Origin: a virus
Length of the DNA stretch: 64,000 bases
Virus record (IMG/VR): IMGVR_UViG_3300028874_000370
Coordinates: 1-64,000 of that record
Direction: 5' to 3' (one strand)
The notes under the pieces were generated by a model. That model was not told the origin of the DNA and did no database searches. It saw only the letters and a list, made by a program, of their open reading frames with translations. Below are positions 22,936 to 31,352 of this stretch, in pieces (the stretch's first letter is position 1; the number at the start of each line of letters is the position of its first letter). A program made the translations under genes and the position numbers.

Positions 22936-24000
22936 TTAGTTAAAGCACTTATAAAAATACCGCATCCAACCTTTAAGCCATACTTCAAAATACTCATCCA
23001 TTTCTGCAGTTCTTCTTGGAAGAACAGTTGTTTCTTTGATTTGATCGAGTTCTGCAAACAAGTTCACCAAAATAGCTTCTACTTCAGCAAATGGCAGTTC
23101 ACCATGCTTAATAGACAATAACAAATCAATTTCTTTTTTTGGTAATGGGAATACAAGAAAACCATTACTAAGAATACGAATGGCTTGCATTGTGATCCGG
23201 ACTGCATGACTTGTAGCTTTCCAATCTACACCTTTAGCATTTTCTGCATCTTCAGCTCTAGTGCCATATTTACTAATTAGCTTTTTGACTCTATCAAAGG
23301 CTTCACCAACTGTAATATTTACAGGATATAATTTTTCAAGAATACTAATAGCAGGTAAGGTTTGATCCATATGTTCGTAAGTCGTCATGAACATATACTT
23401 GTCCGTATGATCATTAACCCACTCTACACATGTTTCTAATTTGCTTTCTGACAATGGTTTACCATCAAGTAGAACTCCAGAAATAGACAAAATTCCGGCT
23501 AAGTAATCATGAAAATTTCTAACGGAAGCAAGTCTAGATCCTTTGATCCCATAGACCTGGGCTTGATTCATTGCATATCCAATCATAGCTTTGATATTTG
23601 ACGTCAAAAATGATTCAACCAATTCCCGAGTGAATAGAATAAGATCTTTTTTACCTGTGACGTGTTCACTTAGGAATTCTTGGCCGGCTTTAAAATCACT
23701 TGATAGAATAGCAAATGCTAATTCTACAGCATATGTTTGGCCGCCAATGAAGTCATTCGCAAAAACCTGAATTGGAATGAACTCTTGATCAACATCATCT
23801 TTAGTATTACGAAGTTTATCACCACCGGTTGAAACAACTACATTGGTTGGTTTCTTTCCGATTAATAGATTTTCCAGATTTGGCAGAAATAATTCTTTCC
23901 AATCAATATCTGAAGTCGGTGTATTGGTTCCATATAATCTGGAACCAAACATAGTTTTGAATAAAGGGGTTCGACCCTGTAAAGCTTTATGATTTGACAT
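22936..24000 (-). CDS. Predicted nucleotidyltransferase
   Basis: 354 aa. The N-terminus has the Pol-beta-type motif FGSRLYGTNTPTSDID (18-33), equivalent to GS-x-x-x-G-x-x-x-x-SDID, with the metal-binding DxD pair. VDQEFIPIQVF may supply a further acidic residue. The long C-terminal part is helical. Similar phage proteins are annotated as putative nucleotidyltransferases with unknown acceptors; the family includes kanamycin and tRNA nucleotidyltransferases and toxin-like MNT proteins. It sits upstream of the lipoprotein. Confidence 0.75.
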   Translation of the reverse strand: MSNHKALQGRTPLFKTMFGSRLYGTNTPTSDIDWKELFLPNLENLLIGKKPTNVVVSTGGDKLRNTKDDVDQEFIPIQVFANDFIGGQTYAVELAFAILSSDFKAGQEFLSEHVTGKKDLILFTRELVESFLTSNIKAMIGYAMNQAQVYGIKGSRLASVRNFHDYLAGILSISGVLLDGKPLSESKLETCVEWVNDHTDKYMFMTTYEHMDQTLPAISILEKLYPVNITVGEAFDRVKKLISKYGTRAEDAENAKGVDWKATSHAVRITMQAIRILSNGFLVFPLPKKEIDLLLSIKHGELPFAEVEAILVNLFAELDQIKETTVLPRRTAEMDEYFEVWLKGWMRYFYKCFN

Positions 24001-24011
24001 TATTTTATTTT

Positions 24012-24602
24012 TTATAAATCAACTCCAGCTGAAATTAGATGGAGCTGTAAAACAATAACCATTGCATATGCAATAGCATGACCTCGTTTAAAACTGTAAG
24101 TTTCATCTGTTAGGTCATACAATAAATTACGAACTTCTTGTTTGTTTGTTAAATATTTTTCGACCATGTGAGATTTACCTGGCCTAATTAATGCAATAGC
24201 ATCAGCTAAATCGTTAATCGATTTTGGTTGTAGCTTTCTAATGAGCTCGAAATGTTTGCTGATCTGAAATAGTTGCGTAACAACCGATTTCATTTTTAAG
24301 AGGTCCCATTCTGGCTCTAACTCAAGAAGTGCATCTATTTCTTCTTTAGATTTGAAGTGGCTGTATACCGAATTATGAAGCATATCAATTTTGAAATACC
24401 CAAGTGCTGCTGCATCCCTATGAGGGATTGCGGCCAATCCGGATAATGGATCAACCGGAATATTTTGTGGATAAATTCCACATGGATGCTTCATCGCCCT
24501 TGTATTTCCATCTTTGTCTGATAGTAATTGCATGGCAAGAGGCCAGCCAGCAAAAATCTTTGAAATCGGTGTTGACGATTTCAGATCGATGTCTACGTCC
24601 AT
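24012..24602 (-). CDS. DnaE-like (C-family polymerase) palm fragment, catalytic part
   Basis: 196 aa. The start MDVDIDL matches the DFDVDF-type catalytic loop of bacterial DNA polymerase III alpha (D2, D4, D6). GYFKIDMLHN (68-77) matches the segment with the third catalytic aspartate (D73 here). ELIRKLQPKSINDLADAIAL and the following IRPG match the LIKRLQP...ALFRPG block, and YSFKRGHAIAYAMV matches the FNKSHA-YA block. The regions between are much shorter than in DnaE and the PHP and tau-binding domains are missing. The part that should precede it is encoded by the gene at 30432-30977. Whether the pair makes an active polymerase is unknown. Confidence 0.6.
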   Translation of the reverse strand: MDVDIDLKSSTPISKIFAGWPLAMQLLSDKDGNTRAMKHPCGIYPQNIPVDPLSGLAAIPHRDAAALGYFKIDMLHNSVYSHFKSKEEIDALLELEPEWDLLKMKSVVTQLFQISKHFELIRKLQPKSINDLADAIALIRPGKSHMVEKYLTNKQEVRNLLYDLTDETYSFKRGHAIAYAMVIVLQLHLISAGVDL

Positions 24603-24605
24603 ATT

Positions 24606-24815
24606 TTATTCTTCTGGTGTATCAGACATTTGTTGAAGCATCCAACAAAGACGCCTATAGTCTTCGTATTCTGCTTGGTTCATATCTTTGATTAGAACTT
24701 TACAAAATCCTATCCTGACCAGTTGTTCATTAAATTTTAAACGCGAGAACATTTGACCGAAGACGATTCGAGATAAACCCTCAAAATCGTCTTCAGCATT
24801 AATCACATCACTCAT
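24606..24815 (-). CDS. Hypothetical protein, 69 aa
   Basis: Acidic helical protein. Its ATG overlaps the stop of the 50-aa gene (ATGA), and the DnaE-like gene begins one base after its stop, so the three form a coupled unit behind a late promoter. No family is recognised. Confidence 0.6.
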   Translation of the reverse strand: MSDVINAEDDFEGLSRIVFGQMFSRLKFNEQLVRIGFCKVLIKDMNQAEYEDYRRLCWMLQQMSDTPEE

Positions 24816-24964
24816 TTATTCTGCTTATTAGATTGTGTAGGAGATGTGTATTGAGTCAATAACGTTTTCAACAAATAATTCTCTTCTACGAGGGAATTAA
24901 TGATGTTGTTGAGTTGTTGAATATCACTTTCTAGACGCTTTGATGTCTTGTTTACTTGCGACAT
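24812..24964 (-). CDS. Coiled-coil protein, 50 aa
   Basis: MSQVNKTSKRLESDIQQLNN, continuing as a short coiled coil to about residue 38. A perfect AGGAGGT ribosome site lies 7 bases upstream and an exact late promoter 43 bases upstream. The stop overlaps the next gene. No family is recognised, but expression signals are the best in the region. Confidence 0.7.
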   Translation of the reverse strand: MSQVNKTSKRLESDIQQLNNIINSLVEENYLLKTLLTQYTSPTQSNKQNK

Positions 24965-25006
24965 AATAAACCTCCTACTGTGGAATTGTAAGGTTGAAGC
25001 TAAATT

Positions 25007-25014
25007 TATTTATA
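25007..25014 (-). promoter_or_regulatory. T4-type late promoter
   Basis: Exact TATAAATA on the minus strand ahead of the 50-aa coiled-coil gene. Confidence 0.6.
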
Positions 25015-25022
25015 GGTGGATT

Positions 25023-25325
25023 TCATTTTTTCACTTTAGGTGTAACACATTCTCCGATAAAATTAAGCGCATCTTGCTTATCAACAAAAAACTTTACTAT
25101 GTCTTTATTTTTGCGCCAGTTGACTACATAGTCACCAATTGTCCGAAACCCCGGAACTCTTTTATAAACACTATAACCCCAAATTACCGGACTTGGTATT
25201 AAGTCACCAGAATCTTTAATGATACAACACATGATGGATGGGAAATCTTTATACCCATAGACACACCAAATAGGTTGGTCCGAACATACTATATTTAGTT
25301 CGACTTCTCCTTTTACTGTTTTCAT
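25023..25325 (-). CDS. Hypothetical protein, 100 aa
   Basis: Beta-rich N-terminus with several cysteines (IVCSDQPIWCVYGY, IMCCIIKD) and a basic C-terminus. Its ATG shares a base with the stop of the 59-aa gene (TAATG). No family is recognised. Confidence 0.6.
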   Translation of the reverse strand: MKTVKGEVELNIVCSDQPIWCVYGYKDFPSIMCCIIKDSGDLIPSPVIWGYSVYKRVPGFRTIGDYVVNWRKNKDIVKFFVDKQDALNFIGECVTPKVKK

Positions 25326-25504
25326 TATATTTCCAATTTGAGTTTATCAATCAGGGCTTCACAGGCTAAAGTCTTGCGTTGAAGTTCATTAACATATCGC
25401 TGGTCATTGTACTTAATAGCCAGTAGACTATCTCTATAATATGAGGCTTGTGCATCTCGAAGAGCAAACATCAATGTTGCTATTTCGTCTTGTGATAGTT
25501 TCAT
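25325..25504 (-). CDS. Hypothetical protein, 59 aa
   Basis: MKLSQDEIATLMFALRDAQA, helical throughout with a probable coiled coil at the end. Starts in an ATGA overlap with the zinc-finger gene and ends in a TAATG overlap with the next gene, so it is clearly part of the coupled operon 27.4-25.0 kb. Function unknown. Confidence 0.65.
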   Translation of the reverse strand: MKLSQDEIATLMFALRDAQASYYRDSLLAIKYNDQRYVNELQRKTLACEALIDKLKLEI

Positions 25505-26169
25505 ATTCCTAACTCTGTTGCAATCAATTTCATATTTTGGACAATTGTCGGATTAGCTTCAAACTTATCAGCCCAATATGCATATCCAATTACATTAAAT
25601 AAATTCTCGCGGTCTATATCAGATACGCCAACTAAAAATTCTTTGAATGTTTTTGAACAAAGTAAAAGCCAAGGACTCAATTGCCGTTGCCTAATCAAAT
25701 GAACAACTTCATTAGGTTCAAGTACTGAGAAAATTTTATTGACTGGTAATTCGGCAGCTTCGGCTATTTTATAAATCGTTTCCACTGTGATCGCCGCTTG
25801 ATCGATTGGATCTTGTTTACGGTCAATCCATTCCAAATACATTGAATAAAATTCATCGCGAGACCAAAGCATAGGCGAGATTGTATTCTGAACCATGAGC
25901 TTAACAAACGAATCAGTCGATGGCAAATTCAATCTTTTAGCGTGATGAAAAAATCTAACAAATGATGTAAAATATCTAGAAGTCGAAAATGTTTCTATCG
26001 TCGGCACTTTTCTTTTTTGGAGCTTCATCCAATTTGAATAAATTGCATAGGCTGCCATTCCTTCTATGGTATTGATATCCTTAGCTCGTTTCATCTGAGG
26101 ACATTCATGCTTCATGAATGAAGCCTCATGTTTAAAAATCTTAAGGCAATATCCACATTCGAATGCCAT
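25501..26169 (-). CDS. Zinc-finger-like conserved T4-type phage protein
   Basis: 222 aa from the ATG that shares bases with the preceding stop. The N-terminus carries C-x2-C-x12-H-x-C (ECGYCLKIF ... MKHEC), a small zinc-finger-like motif, followed by an all-helical region with SRYFTSFVRFFHHAKRL. Proteins of this layout are conserved in T4-type phages near the clamp-loader genes. The role is unknown; nucleic acid or replisome binding is plausible. Confidence 0.65.
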   Translation of the reverse strand: MAFECGYCLKIFKHEASFMKHECPQMKRAKDINTIEGMAAYAIYSNWMKLQKRKVPTIETFSTSRYFTSFVRFFHHAKRLNLPSTDSFVKLMVQNTISPMLWSRDEFYSMYLEWIDRKQDPIDQAAITVETIYKIAEAAELPVNKIFSVLEPNEVVHLIRQRQLSPWLLLCSKTFKEFLVGVSDIDRENLFNVIGYAYWADKFEANPTIVQNMKLIATELGI

Positions 26170-26561
26170 TATTTTCTCTCGTCTGGTACACCACAAAATA
26201 TACAGCTATCATCAGTTTCATATTTACTATTATGACCATCTGGCGCATCAACTAATTCGCCAGTAGCCAATTTAACCCGACCATTATCTTCTGTATAATA
26301 ATGGCACGCATGATCTAATGATTCCGGACAGTAATGACCAAAATGGAGATCGCAAATTGTACAATATGTACTACCTTCCATACCCCAGGGTTCTTGTCGT
26401 ACTACATATCCAATAGAATGTGTGCATGATGATTTGCGATCATAATATTCGTTTCTTGCTTCATCCATTGCATCGTGTAGATCATTAATTTCCTGTTTAA
26501 AGGCTTTCTGTTCTTCAGATAAAGGTAATTCAACAACTTGTTTTTTATTCTTCTTAGCCAT
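26169..26561 (-). CDS. Cysteine-rich protein, 130 aa
   Basis: After a basic, coiled N-terminus, cysteine/histidine pairs appear: CTHSIG, YCTICDLHFGHYC, and CIFCG close to the C-terminus. CTIC and CIFC could form one zinc ribbon. It lies between gp62-like and the zinc-finger gene with overlapping ends. No specific family is recognised. Confidence 0.6.
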   Translation of the reverse strand: MAKKNKKQVVELPLSEEQKAFKQEINDLHDAMDEARNEYYDRKSSCTHSIGYVVRQEPWGMEGSTYCTICDLHFGHYCPESLDHACHYYTEDNGRVKLATGELVDAPDGHNSKYETDDSCIFCGVPDERK

Positions 26562-27021
26562 TATTTTTTAATTCCTTTTTTAACTTGGACAGAGCGTCTT
26601 TTTGATATCCGAGATCTTCAGCCATTGCTATGATATCTTCCGAAGATAATAATTTTATTGCTGCAGTCGCTTCACGAACACCCCAATCGTAATATTCCAT
26701 CACGATATCCAGACCTTTAATTTTTTTAGTTTTACTTTTAGAAGCGGTCCAAGAATATCGCCTAGGAATTCCTGAACTGGCCGCGCATTGGAGTTTATAC
26801 AATAGCTCTGGGTGTTTTCCCAGATTGAAGACATACCTATTGACTAGTTCATTAACATGTAAAATTTGTTTAGGATCATTACATCCGGTCGACCACCTCA
26901 TCGCAATCAGTGGAGAATATCCTTTACGTTGTTCTGGAGTTAGCTTACTAAAAAATGAAGTGTCTTTTTTATCGATGGCCGCTAGGAGTTGCCAGATATC
27001 TAATGCAAATTCTTTTGACAT
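26554..27021 (-). CDS. 62: Clamp loader small subunit (T4 gp62-like)
   Basis: 155 aa. The start SKEFALDIWQLLAAIDKKDTSFFSKL and the motif PLIAMRWSTG are characteristic of T4-type gp62 proteins. It lies one gene downstream of gp44, as expected. With gp44 it would load the sliding clamp onto primer-template junctions using ATP. T4 gp62 is 187 aa, so this is a somewhat short form. No clamp (gp45) gene is in the window. Confidence 0.75.
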   Translation of the reverse strand: MSKEFALDIWQLLAAIDKKDTSFFSKLTPEQRKGYSPLIAMRWSTGCNDPKQILHVNELVNRYVFNLGKHPELLYKLQCAASSGIPRRYSWTASKSKTKKIKGLDIVMEYYDWGVREATAAIKLLSSEDIIAMAEDLGYQKDALSKLKKELKNNG

Positions 27022-27079
27022 GTTATTCTTATGTTGTATGTTTTATTTTACTACAACTCAATCTATCTTTGGTCTTGAT

Positions 27080-27352
27080 TTAAAACAATTCCAATTGGAT
27101 AGGATCTTTTCTCTTTCGAAGTGTCCTGATTGACACTTCGCATGGGAGAGCATCCCCAAAAGGTAGCAGACATAGGTATTCATCTTTACCATGAGAATAT
27201 ACTTCTTCATAGATATGTAGTGAATTTCTAGTTTCTATAGGGTGTGAATGGAGTAAAACCTCCAGATAAAAAGCTTGAGCATGACCAAGCGGGAGAATCT
27301 CGTAGTCATATTTACCCAAGACTTCATCTAAGAATTCATCTAACATATTCAT
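27080..27352 (-). CDS. Hypothetical protein, 90 aa, between clamp-loader genes
   Basis: The ATG overlaps the gp44 stop (ATGA), so MNMLDEFLDEVLGKY is the preferred start although the frame is open 40 codons further. Compact alpha/beta sequence with LLPFGDALPCEVSIRTL. Its coupling between gp44 and gp62 suggests a replisome role, but no family is recognised; it does not resemble RegA. Confidence 0.65.
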   Translation of the reverse strand: MNMLDEFLDEVLGKYDYEILPLGHAQAFYLEVLLHSHPIETRNSLHIYEEVYSHGKDEYLCLLPFGDALPCEVSIRTLRKRKDPIQLELF

Positions 27353-28281
27353 AGTGCGTCCAAACGAATGCATAATGCAGCAAAATTTAATTCTTGATTT
27401 GCCATCATGCTGTTTTTGTATAGATAATCCGCAATTAAAACAATAGCAGATTCTTGTATTTCTGGTGTCCAAGATTTGATAGCATCAACATTTTCGTACA
27501 TAAATGAATACAAATCTTCATATTCATCATTGCTAACATTTTCACTGACTACTTTTCGTGCTTCTCGGAGATTTCCTCTGCCAAACAATTCTAAGAGTTT
27601 GAATTTGTAATCATGACTGGTTGCTGATTCTGGTTCGGTCAATTTCCCATCGACCGAATTATCTTGAAGTGTCATGAGGAGAGCACGAAGATCTGGATAA
27701 CAGGATCTGATATATTTTTCCAACAAATCAATATCAAAATCAACACCTTCATTGACTAGGATATTTGCTACTAAAACAGCAGAGTCTTCAAAGGCCGGAG
27801 CTTTAAAAACATAATGGGTTAGGCGAGATTTTAAAGCTTGAGTGATCTTGTTTGCATGATTACATGTTCCAATGAACCGGACATGATCAGAATAATCTTC
27901 AGTGATTACACGAAGAGCATCTTGTGCAGCTGGTGAGAGACGATCCATTTCTTCTAATTGAACTGCTTTGAATGGGCCGCATGCATAGGATTCAACGAAG
28001 TTGGATATTTTCTCTCGCATAACGTCCACACTATTTTCTTTAGATGCATTGATTCGAAGGATATCAATAGGATCTAAATTAAATTCTGCAATCAGCGCAT
28101 TTGAAATTGATGACTTACCAGAACCAGGAGGACCGGATAAAAGTAAATGTGGGAATACTCCATCATTGACATATTTGTTAAATTTACTTTTTTGTGAAGG
28201 ATTTTGAAATACAACCTCAGAAAGATTCTTTGGCATATACTTCCGAACCCAAAGCTGTTTGATGTTACTAGATTTTGCCAT
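27349..28281 (-). CDS. 44: Clamp loader ATPase subunit (T4 gp44-like)
   Basis: 310 aa, close to T4 gp44 (319). Walker A is SGPPGSGKSS (49-58), the Walker B/DExx equivalent is LEEMDRLS, sensor 1 is IGTCNHANKI and the arginine-finger region is ALKSRLTHYVF. It would form the ATPase ring that opens the sliding clamp. The opening WVRKYMPKNLSEVVFQ is typical of clamp loader subunits. First gene of a coupled series including gp62. Confidence 0.92.
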   Translation of the reverse strand: MAKSSNIKQLWVRKYMPKNLSEVVFQNPSQKSKFNKYVNDGVFPHLLLSGPPGSGKSSISNALIAEFNLDPIDILRINASKENSVDVMREKISNFVESYACGPFKAVQLEEMDRLSPAAQDALRVITEDYSDHVRFIGTCNHANKITQALKSRLTHYVFKAPAFEDSAVLVANILVNEGVDFDIDLLEKYIRSCYPDLRALLMTLQDNSVDGKLTEPESATSHDYKFKLLELFGRGNLREARKVVSENVSNDEYEDLYSFMYENVDAIKSWTPEIQESAIVLIADYLYKNSMMANQELNFAALCIRLDAL

Positions 28282-28314
28282 ATATAAATTCAGTATAAAG
28301 TTAAAAAGAGAAAA

Positions 28315-29787
28315 TTACTTCTTGTCCACATATTCTTCAAGAAGTTTTGGATTTATCCAATGCGGACCAAGGAAGGTAAACCCAGACCCATTCATGTTAT
28401 CCAATGAAATAGGATCTAGCAAAGATGCACTAGGAGTGACGACAGCGGCTTCGTTCTCATCAGGCACATATTCCTCTTCATCTTCCTGAACAGGTTCGCT
28501 AGGAGGTTCCTGGTGATCTCTGGCGCCAAATATCCGATCAAGAGCAAGGTCTAATCGAATTCGTTCTTCGTCAGTTAGATTACCTTCTGGATTAACTGTT
28601 AGAATTTGTCTAAGAACTTCATCAAGATGTTCTTTAGTTGTTTGGGTTAATTCAGGAACTATAGGCTTTTGAACTTCTAGAGTGTTCAATACTTCATTAG
28701 GGATACGAACCGGTTCCCAATCTGGTAGATCAATTGATTTGCCCGGGACCGGATCTTTTGAAACTGGCCAAGGCCAAGGTCCTAAATCAACTAATGGTTC
28801 TTCAGAATCAACTCTAGAAGTTTTAATTAATTCATTGAGCTGTTCAAAGCTTTTTCTGGCTTCATCTTCGGTATTATATTCGGGTTCAATCTCTTCAATC
28901 CTAGAAATTTCTGGCTCTGATAAAACTTCAGAAGATTCTGAAGTTTTATGAGTTTCAATATCGATAGGATTTTGTTTATAAGTGAAATCATGAAGTTCAA
29001 AATTTTGAACTGGTTCTTGGCCAGGAAGTTCTGTAACACGAGAACCTTTACCTTTTCCAGGCCCATCAAAAATATAGGTTTTTATATTATCTTCTTCCGG
29101 TTTTGATTCTTCTTCACGATACACCATCAATCTATTTCCAGTAATTAGGAATGCTATTGATAATGGATCGAATACAAAGATGATCAATGCAATGACTACG
29201 GACACAGCTTCATCGGGTGTTATACCGAGTGCTTGAGATAAGAACATGACCGGTCCTACTGCAGTGTGCAATTGGACTTGCTGTGTTTGCAGTTTTGGAA
29301 GCTGCAGGTCAATTTCACTTAGTCTTGCATTGATTTTATCTTCTTCTGGTTTAAAAGTTTTAATAAGCCGTTGGCGGCCTGCTACCAAATTAGAAGGAAG
29401 TTGATCAATTTGTTTATCAATTTCAGTTTTTCTATTTTCTAAAGTAGTTTGTTCTTTAAGAACATTATCAAGGACAATTTGATTTCCTTGATTAGGCAAC
29501 ATCGCTTTTTGAAATGAATTTGACAAATACCCAGCAATACCAGAAGATGTAATTACTGCTAAGACTAATACCGCAGCAATCAAATACCCTTTAACTGCAG
29601 TATTTAGATACGACCATTTTTTAGCTAATACACTAACTGCTATAATCTTGCAGAAATCGAGAATAACCGCCATCAGCATAATGACTGGATCAGCAGCAAA
29701 AGTTGCTGCCAAACCAGTCACCGAGATAAAAGTTCCGATTCCTTCCAATGACAATGCTGCCATGAAAAGCAATAGGACTAAAAACAT
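28315..29787 (-). CDS. Membrane protein with coiled coil and long acidic tail
   Basis: 490 aa. Hydrophobic segments at about 1-23, 34-53, 66-88 and 190-214 suggest four membrane helices. Residues 105-175 form a coiled coil between helices three and four. From about 220 the protein is hydrophilic, acidic and proline-rich, and likely cytoplasmic and disordered. The layout resembles phage membrane proteins of unknown function. It could anchor replication or interfere with host envelope functions; no motif decides this. Confidence 0.7.
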   Translation of the reverse strand: MFLVLLLFMAALSLEGIGTFISVTGLAATFAADPVIMLMAVILDFCKIIAVSVLAKKWSYLNTAVKGYLIAAVLVLAVITSSGIAGYLSNSFQKAMLPNQGNQIVLDNVLKEQTTLENRKTEIDKQIDQLPSNLVAGRQRLIKTFKPEEDKINARLSEIDLQLPKLQTQQVQLHTAVGPVMFLSQALGITPDEAVSVVIALIIFVFDPLSIAFLITGNRLMVYREEESKPEEDNIKTYIFDGPGKGKGSRVTELPGQEPVQNFELHDFTYKQNPIDIETHKTSESSEVLSEPEISRIEEIEPEYNTEDEARKSFEQLNELIKTSRVDSEEPLVDLGPWPWPVSKDPVPGKSIDLPDWEPVRIPNEVLNTLEVQKPIVPELTQTTKEHLDEVLRQILTVNPEGNLTDEERIRLDLALDRIFGARDHQEPPSEPVQEDEEEYVPDENEAAVVTPSASLLDPISLDNMNGSGFTFLGPHWINPKLLEEYVDKK

Positions 29788-29796
29788 TTTAAACCT

Positions 29797-30108
29797 TTAG
29801 TATGAGTGTTGCGGAGTATCGGAAACCATCATGACTTTATCTGAATCCGTCTTCCAAAATTTAATACCATCAAAATCAAATCCTGGTGTCCAGCATAAGC
29901 TCTCAACTAGAATATAATCGCCGACTTTAATTTCGTCATCACAGTCAGGACCAGTTAGGAAAACTTTGCCCCATTTTGGTTCTCGATTGACATCAACGTT
30001 TTTGTTCGTGAGAATGATCCCACTAGCATGGCTTGGAGTGAATCGGCCTTGAGATACTTCTTCTAGAAAAATGAAGATAATATTTTTGCCAAGAGGTCGT
30101 AAATTCAT
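29797..30108 (-). CDS. 31: GroES-like co-chaperonin (T4 gp31-like)
   Basis: 103 aa. MNLRPLGKNIIFIF, a flexible loop with SGIILTNKNV and the EPKWGKVFLTGP and IKVGDYILVE strands follow the GroES pattern (mobile loop, beta-barrel). T4 gp31 replaces host GroES to fold the major capsid protein gp23 in the host GroEL cage. It lies at the start of a small unit upstream of the membrane protein. Confidence 0.65.
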   Translation of the reverse strand: MNLRPLGKNIIFIFLEEVSQGRFTPSHASGIILTNKNVDVNREPKWGKVFLTGPDCDDEIKVGDYILVESLCWTPGFDFDGIKFWKTDSDKVMMVSDTPQHSY

Positions 30109-30137
30109 TAATTACCTATTTGTTATATTGTTATTTT

Positions 30138-30359
30138 TTATTCGTTTGAATTCTCAAATTCATCAGGTGATTCACCCATTGAAATATTGATTGGATCTAA
30201 AAAAGTATCCTTTACTGGACGACCAGCTTCCTTATCATCAATATATTCACGGCGTGCTGAAACAGCTACTGGAGCTGGAGCATTTGCTAATTGCTGGCGA
30301 ATTGCTATCAAATCAAAATTCACTATTCTACCACGTGCACTTCTTGCCATCTTTGCCAT
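30138..30359 (-). CDS. Hypothetical basic protein, 73 aa
   Basis: Starts MAKMARSARGRIVNFDLI with an AGGAGATTGACTG ribosome site, and has an exact late promoter 49 bases upstream. The N-terminal half is basic, the C-terminal tail acidic. Late expression suggests a virion or packaging role. No family is recognised. Confidence 0.65.
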   Translation of the reverse strand: MAKMARSARGRIVNFDLIAIRQQLANAPAPVAVSARREYIDDKEAGRPVKDTFLDPINISMGESPDEFENSNE

Positions 30360-30407
30360 CAGTCAATCTCCTATAATTATCGGTTTATGCAACATCAACA
30401 AGTATAG

Positions 30408-30415
30408 TATTTATA
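30408..30415 (-). promoter_or_regulatory. T4-type late promoter
   Basis: Exact TATAAATA on the minus strand, ahead of the 73-aa gene. Confidence 0.6.
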
Positions 30416-30431
30416 ACTGACTTTCAGAATT

Positions 30432-30977
30432 TCATTTAAAAAATTCTTCTAATGGAATTTCATATTTAACAGAGTCAACAGAATGTACTTCCAATAGAAA
30501 TAATATGTATGAAGCACAGCTAGATCCGCGGCCAACGCCCCAAACGACTTTATTTTTCTTGAACATATCGACTACATATATCAAAACACGCAGGACATCT
30601 AGAAGATTTCTATCGGTATATTCTTTTAATTCTTGAGTGATTCGATCATACCGAATTTTTAAATCTTGGCCAGAATACCAAGTTAACTTTGAAACAGTCA
30701 ACGCTAAAATATATTTCTTAACATCTATTTCTAAATATTCCCCGGGAATATTCCAATTAAAATTGATCAGATCAACATCTATTTCATTTTTTAATTGAAT
30801 CTTATTCTTAGCAAGCTTATTATATTTTTGAACATCTTGATTGATTTCGGAAACAGCAATCCGTCTTGGATCGACCCCTTTAAGGAATAGATCCTCCAAT
30901 CTAGAAGGATCTATTTCCACAAAGCCATCGTACCAAAGAATATACTCTCCAAGATCAGTTTTGAACTCGGGATACAT
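30432..30977 (-). CDS. DnaE-like polymerase fragment, N-terminal palm part
   Basis: 181 aa. The C-terminal half, from ITQELKEY through VVWGVGRGSSCASYI to VKYEIPLEEFF, follows bacterial DNA polymerase III alpha just before its catalytic aspartates (GPGRGSGAGSLVAY ... LLFERFLNPER). It ends exactly where the product of 24012-24602 begins (MDVDIDL). The N-terminal half is not recognised, and no PHP domain is seen. The two genes are 6 kb apart on the same strand, so they look like two pieces of one ancestral gene. Activity is unproven. Confidence 0.55.
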   Translation of the reverse strand: MYPEFKTDLGEYILWYDGFVEIDPSRLEDLFLKGVDPRRIAVSEINQDVQKYNKLAKNKIQLKNEIDVDLINFNWNIPGEYLEIDVKKYILALTVSKLTWYSGQDLKIRYDRITQELKEYTDRNLLDVLRVLIYVVDMFKKNKVVWGVGRGSSCASYILFLLEVHSVDSVKYEIPLEEFFK

Positions 30978-30986
30978 GTATCTCCT

Positions 30987-31286
30987 TTAAGCCACCAATG
31001 TAATCCGTGGTGACTTCGGTACTGTAGCAGAACCTTGCGTAGTCGGTTCAATCGCCGATTTCTGGAGAATTGTATCCAAATCGAGATGACCATCTGCCTC
31101 GACTGCTTTAGCAGCCAATTTAAACATGACCATCGATGGGATACTGGTGAACGGCCATTCGACTTCAAAATTGATAGGCCATTTTTGGGTACTCAAAAAC
31201 ATCACATACGCCGTCCGATGATCTGGATTGTCAGCATCGAATTTTTCAGTCTGCGGCAAGCGAAGACGCGTCGGACGTGAAATCAT
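30987..31286 (-). CDS. Hypothetical protein, 99 aa
   Basis: Start at MISRPTRLRLPQTEKF with TTAGGAGTTACCAA upstream. It contains RTAYVMFLSTQKWPINFEVE and several prolines; the C-terminal third appears unstructured. It is directly upstream of the N-terminal DnaE-like gene on the same strand (9-base gap), so the two are probably co-expressed. No family is recognised. Confidence 0.65.
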   Translation of the reverse strand: MISRPTRLRLPQTEKFDADNPDHRTAYVMFLSTQKWPINFEVEWPFTSIPSMVMFKLAAKAVEADGHLDLDTILQKSAIEPTTQGSATVPKSPRITLVA

Positions 31287-31352
31287 TTGGTAACTCCTAA
31301 AATCATTAATATGAGATGTATTGTATATCAAAAATCAAATGATGTACATATT

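Noticed and set aside
26569-27075. RegA translational repressor next to the clamp loader
   Set aside because: The small protein between gp44 and gp62 (27080-27352) does not resemble RegA in sequence or length.
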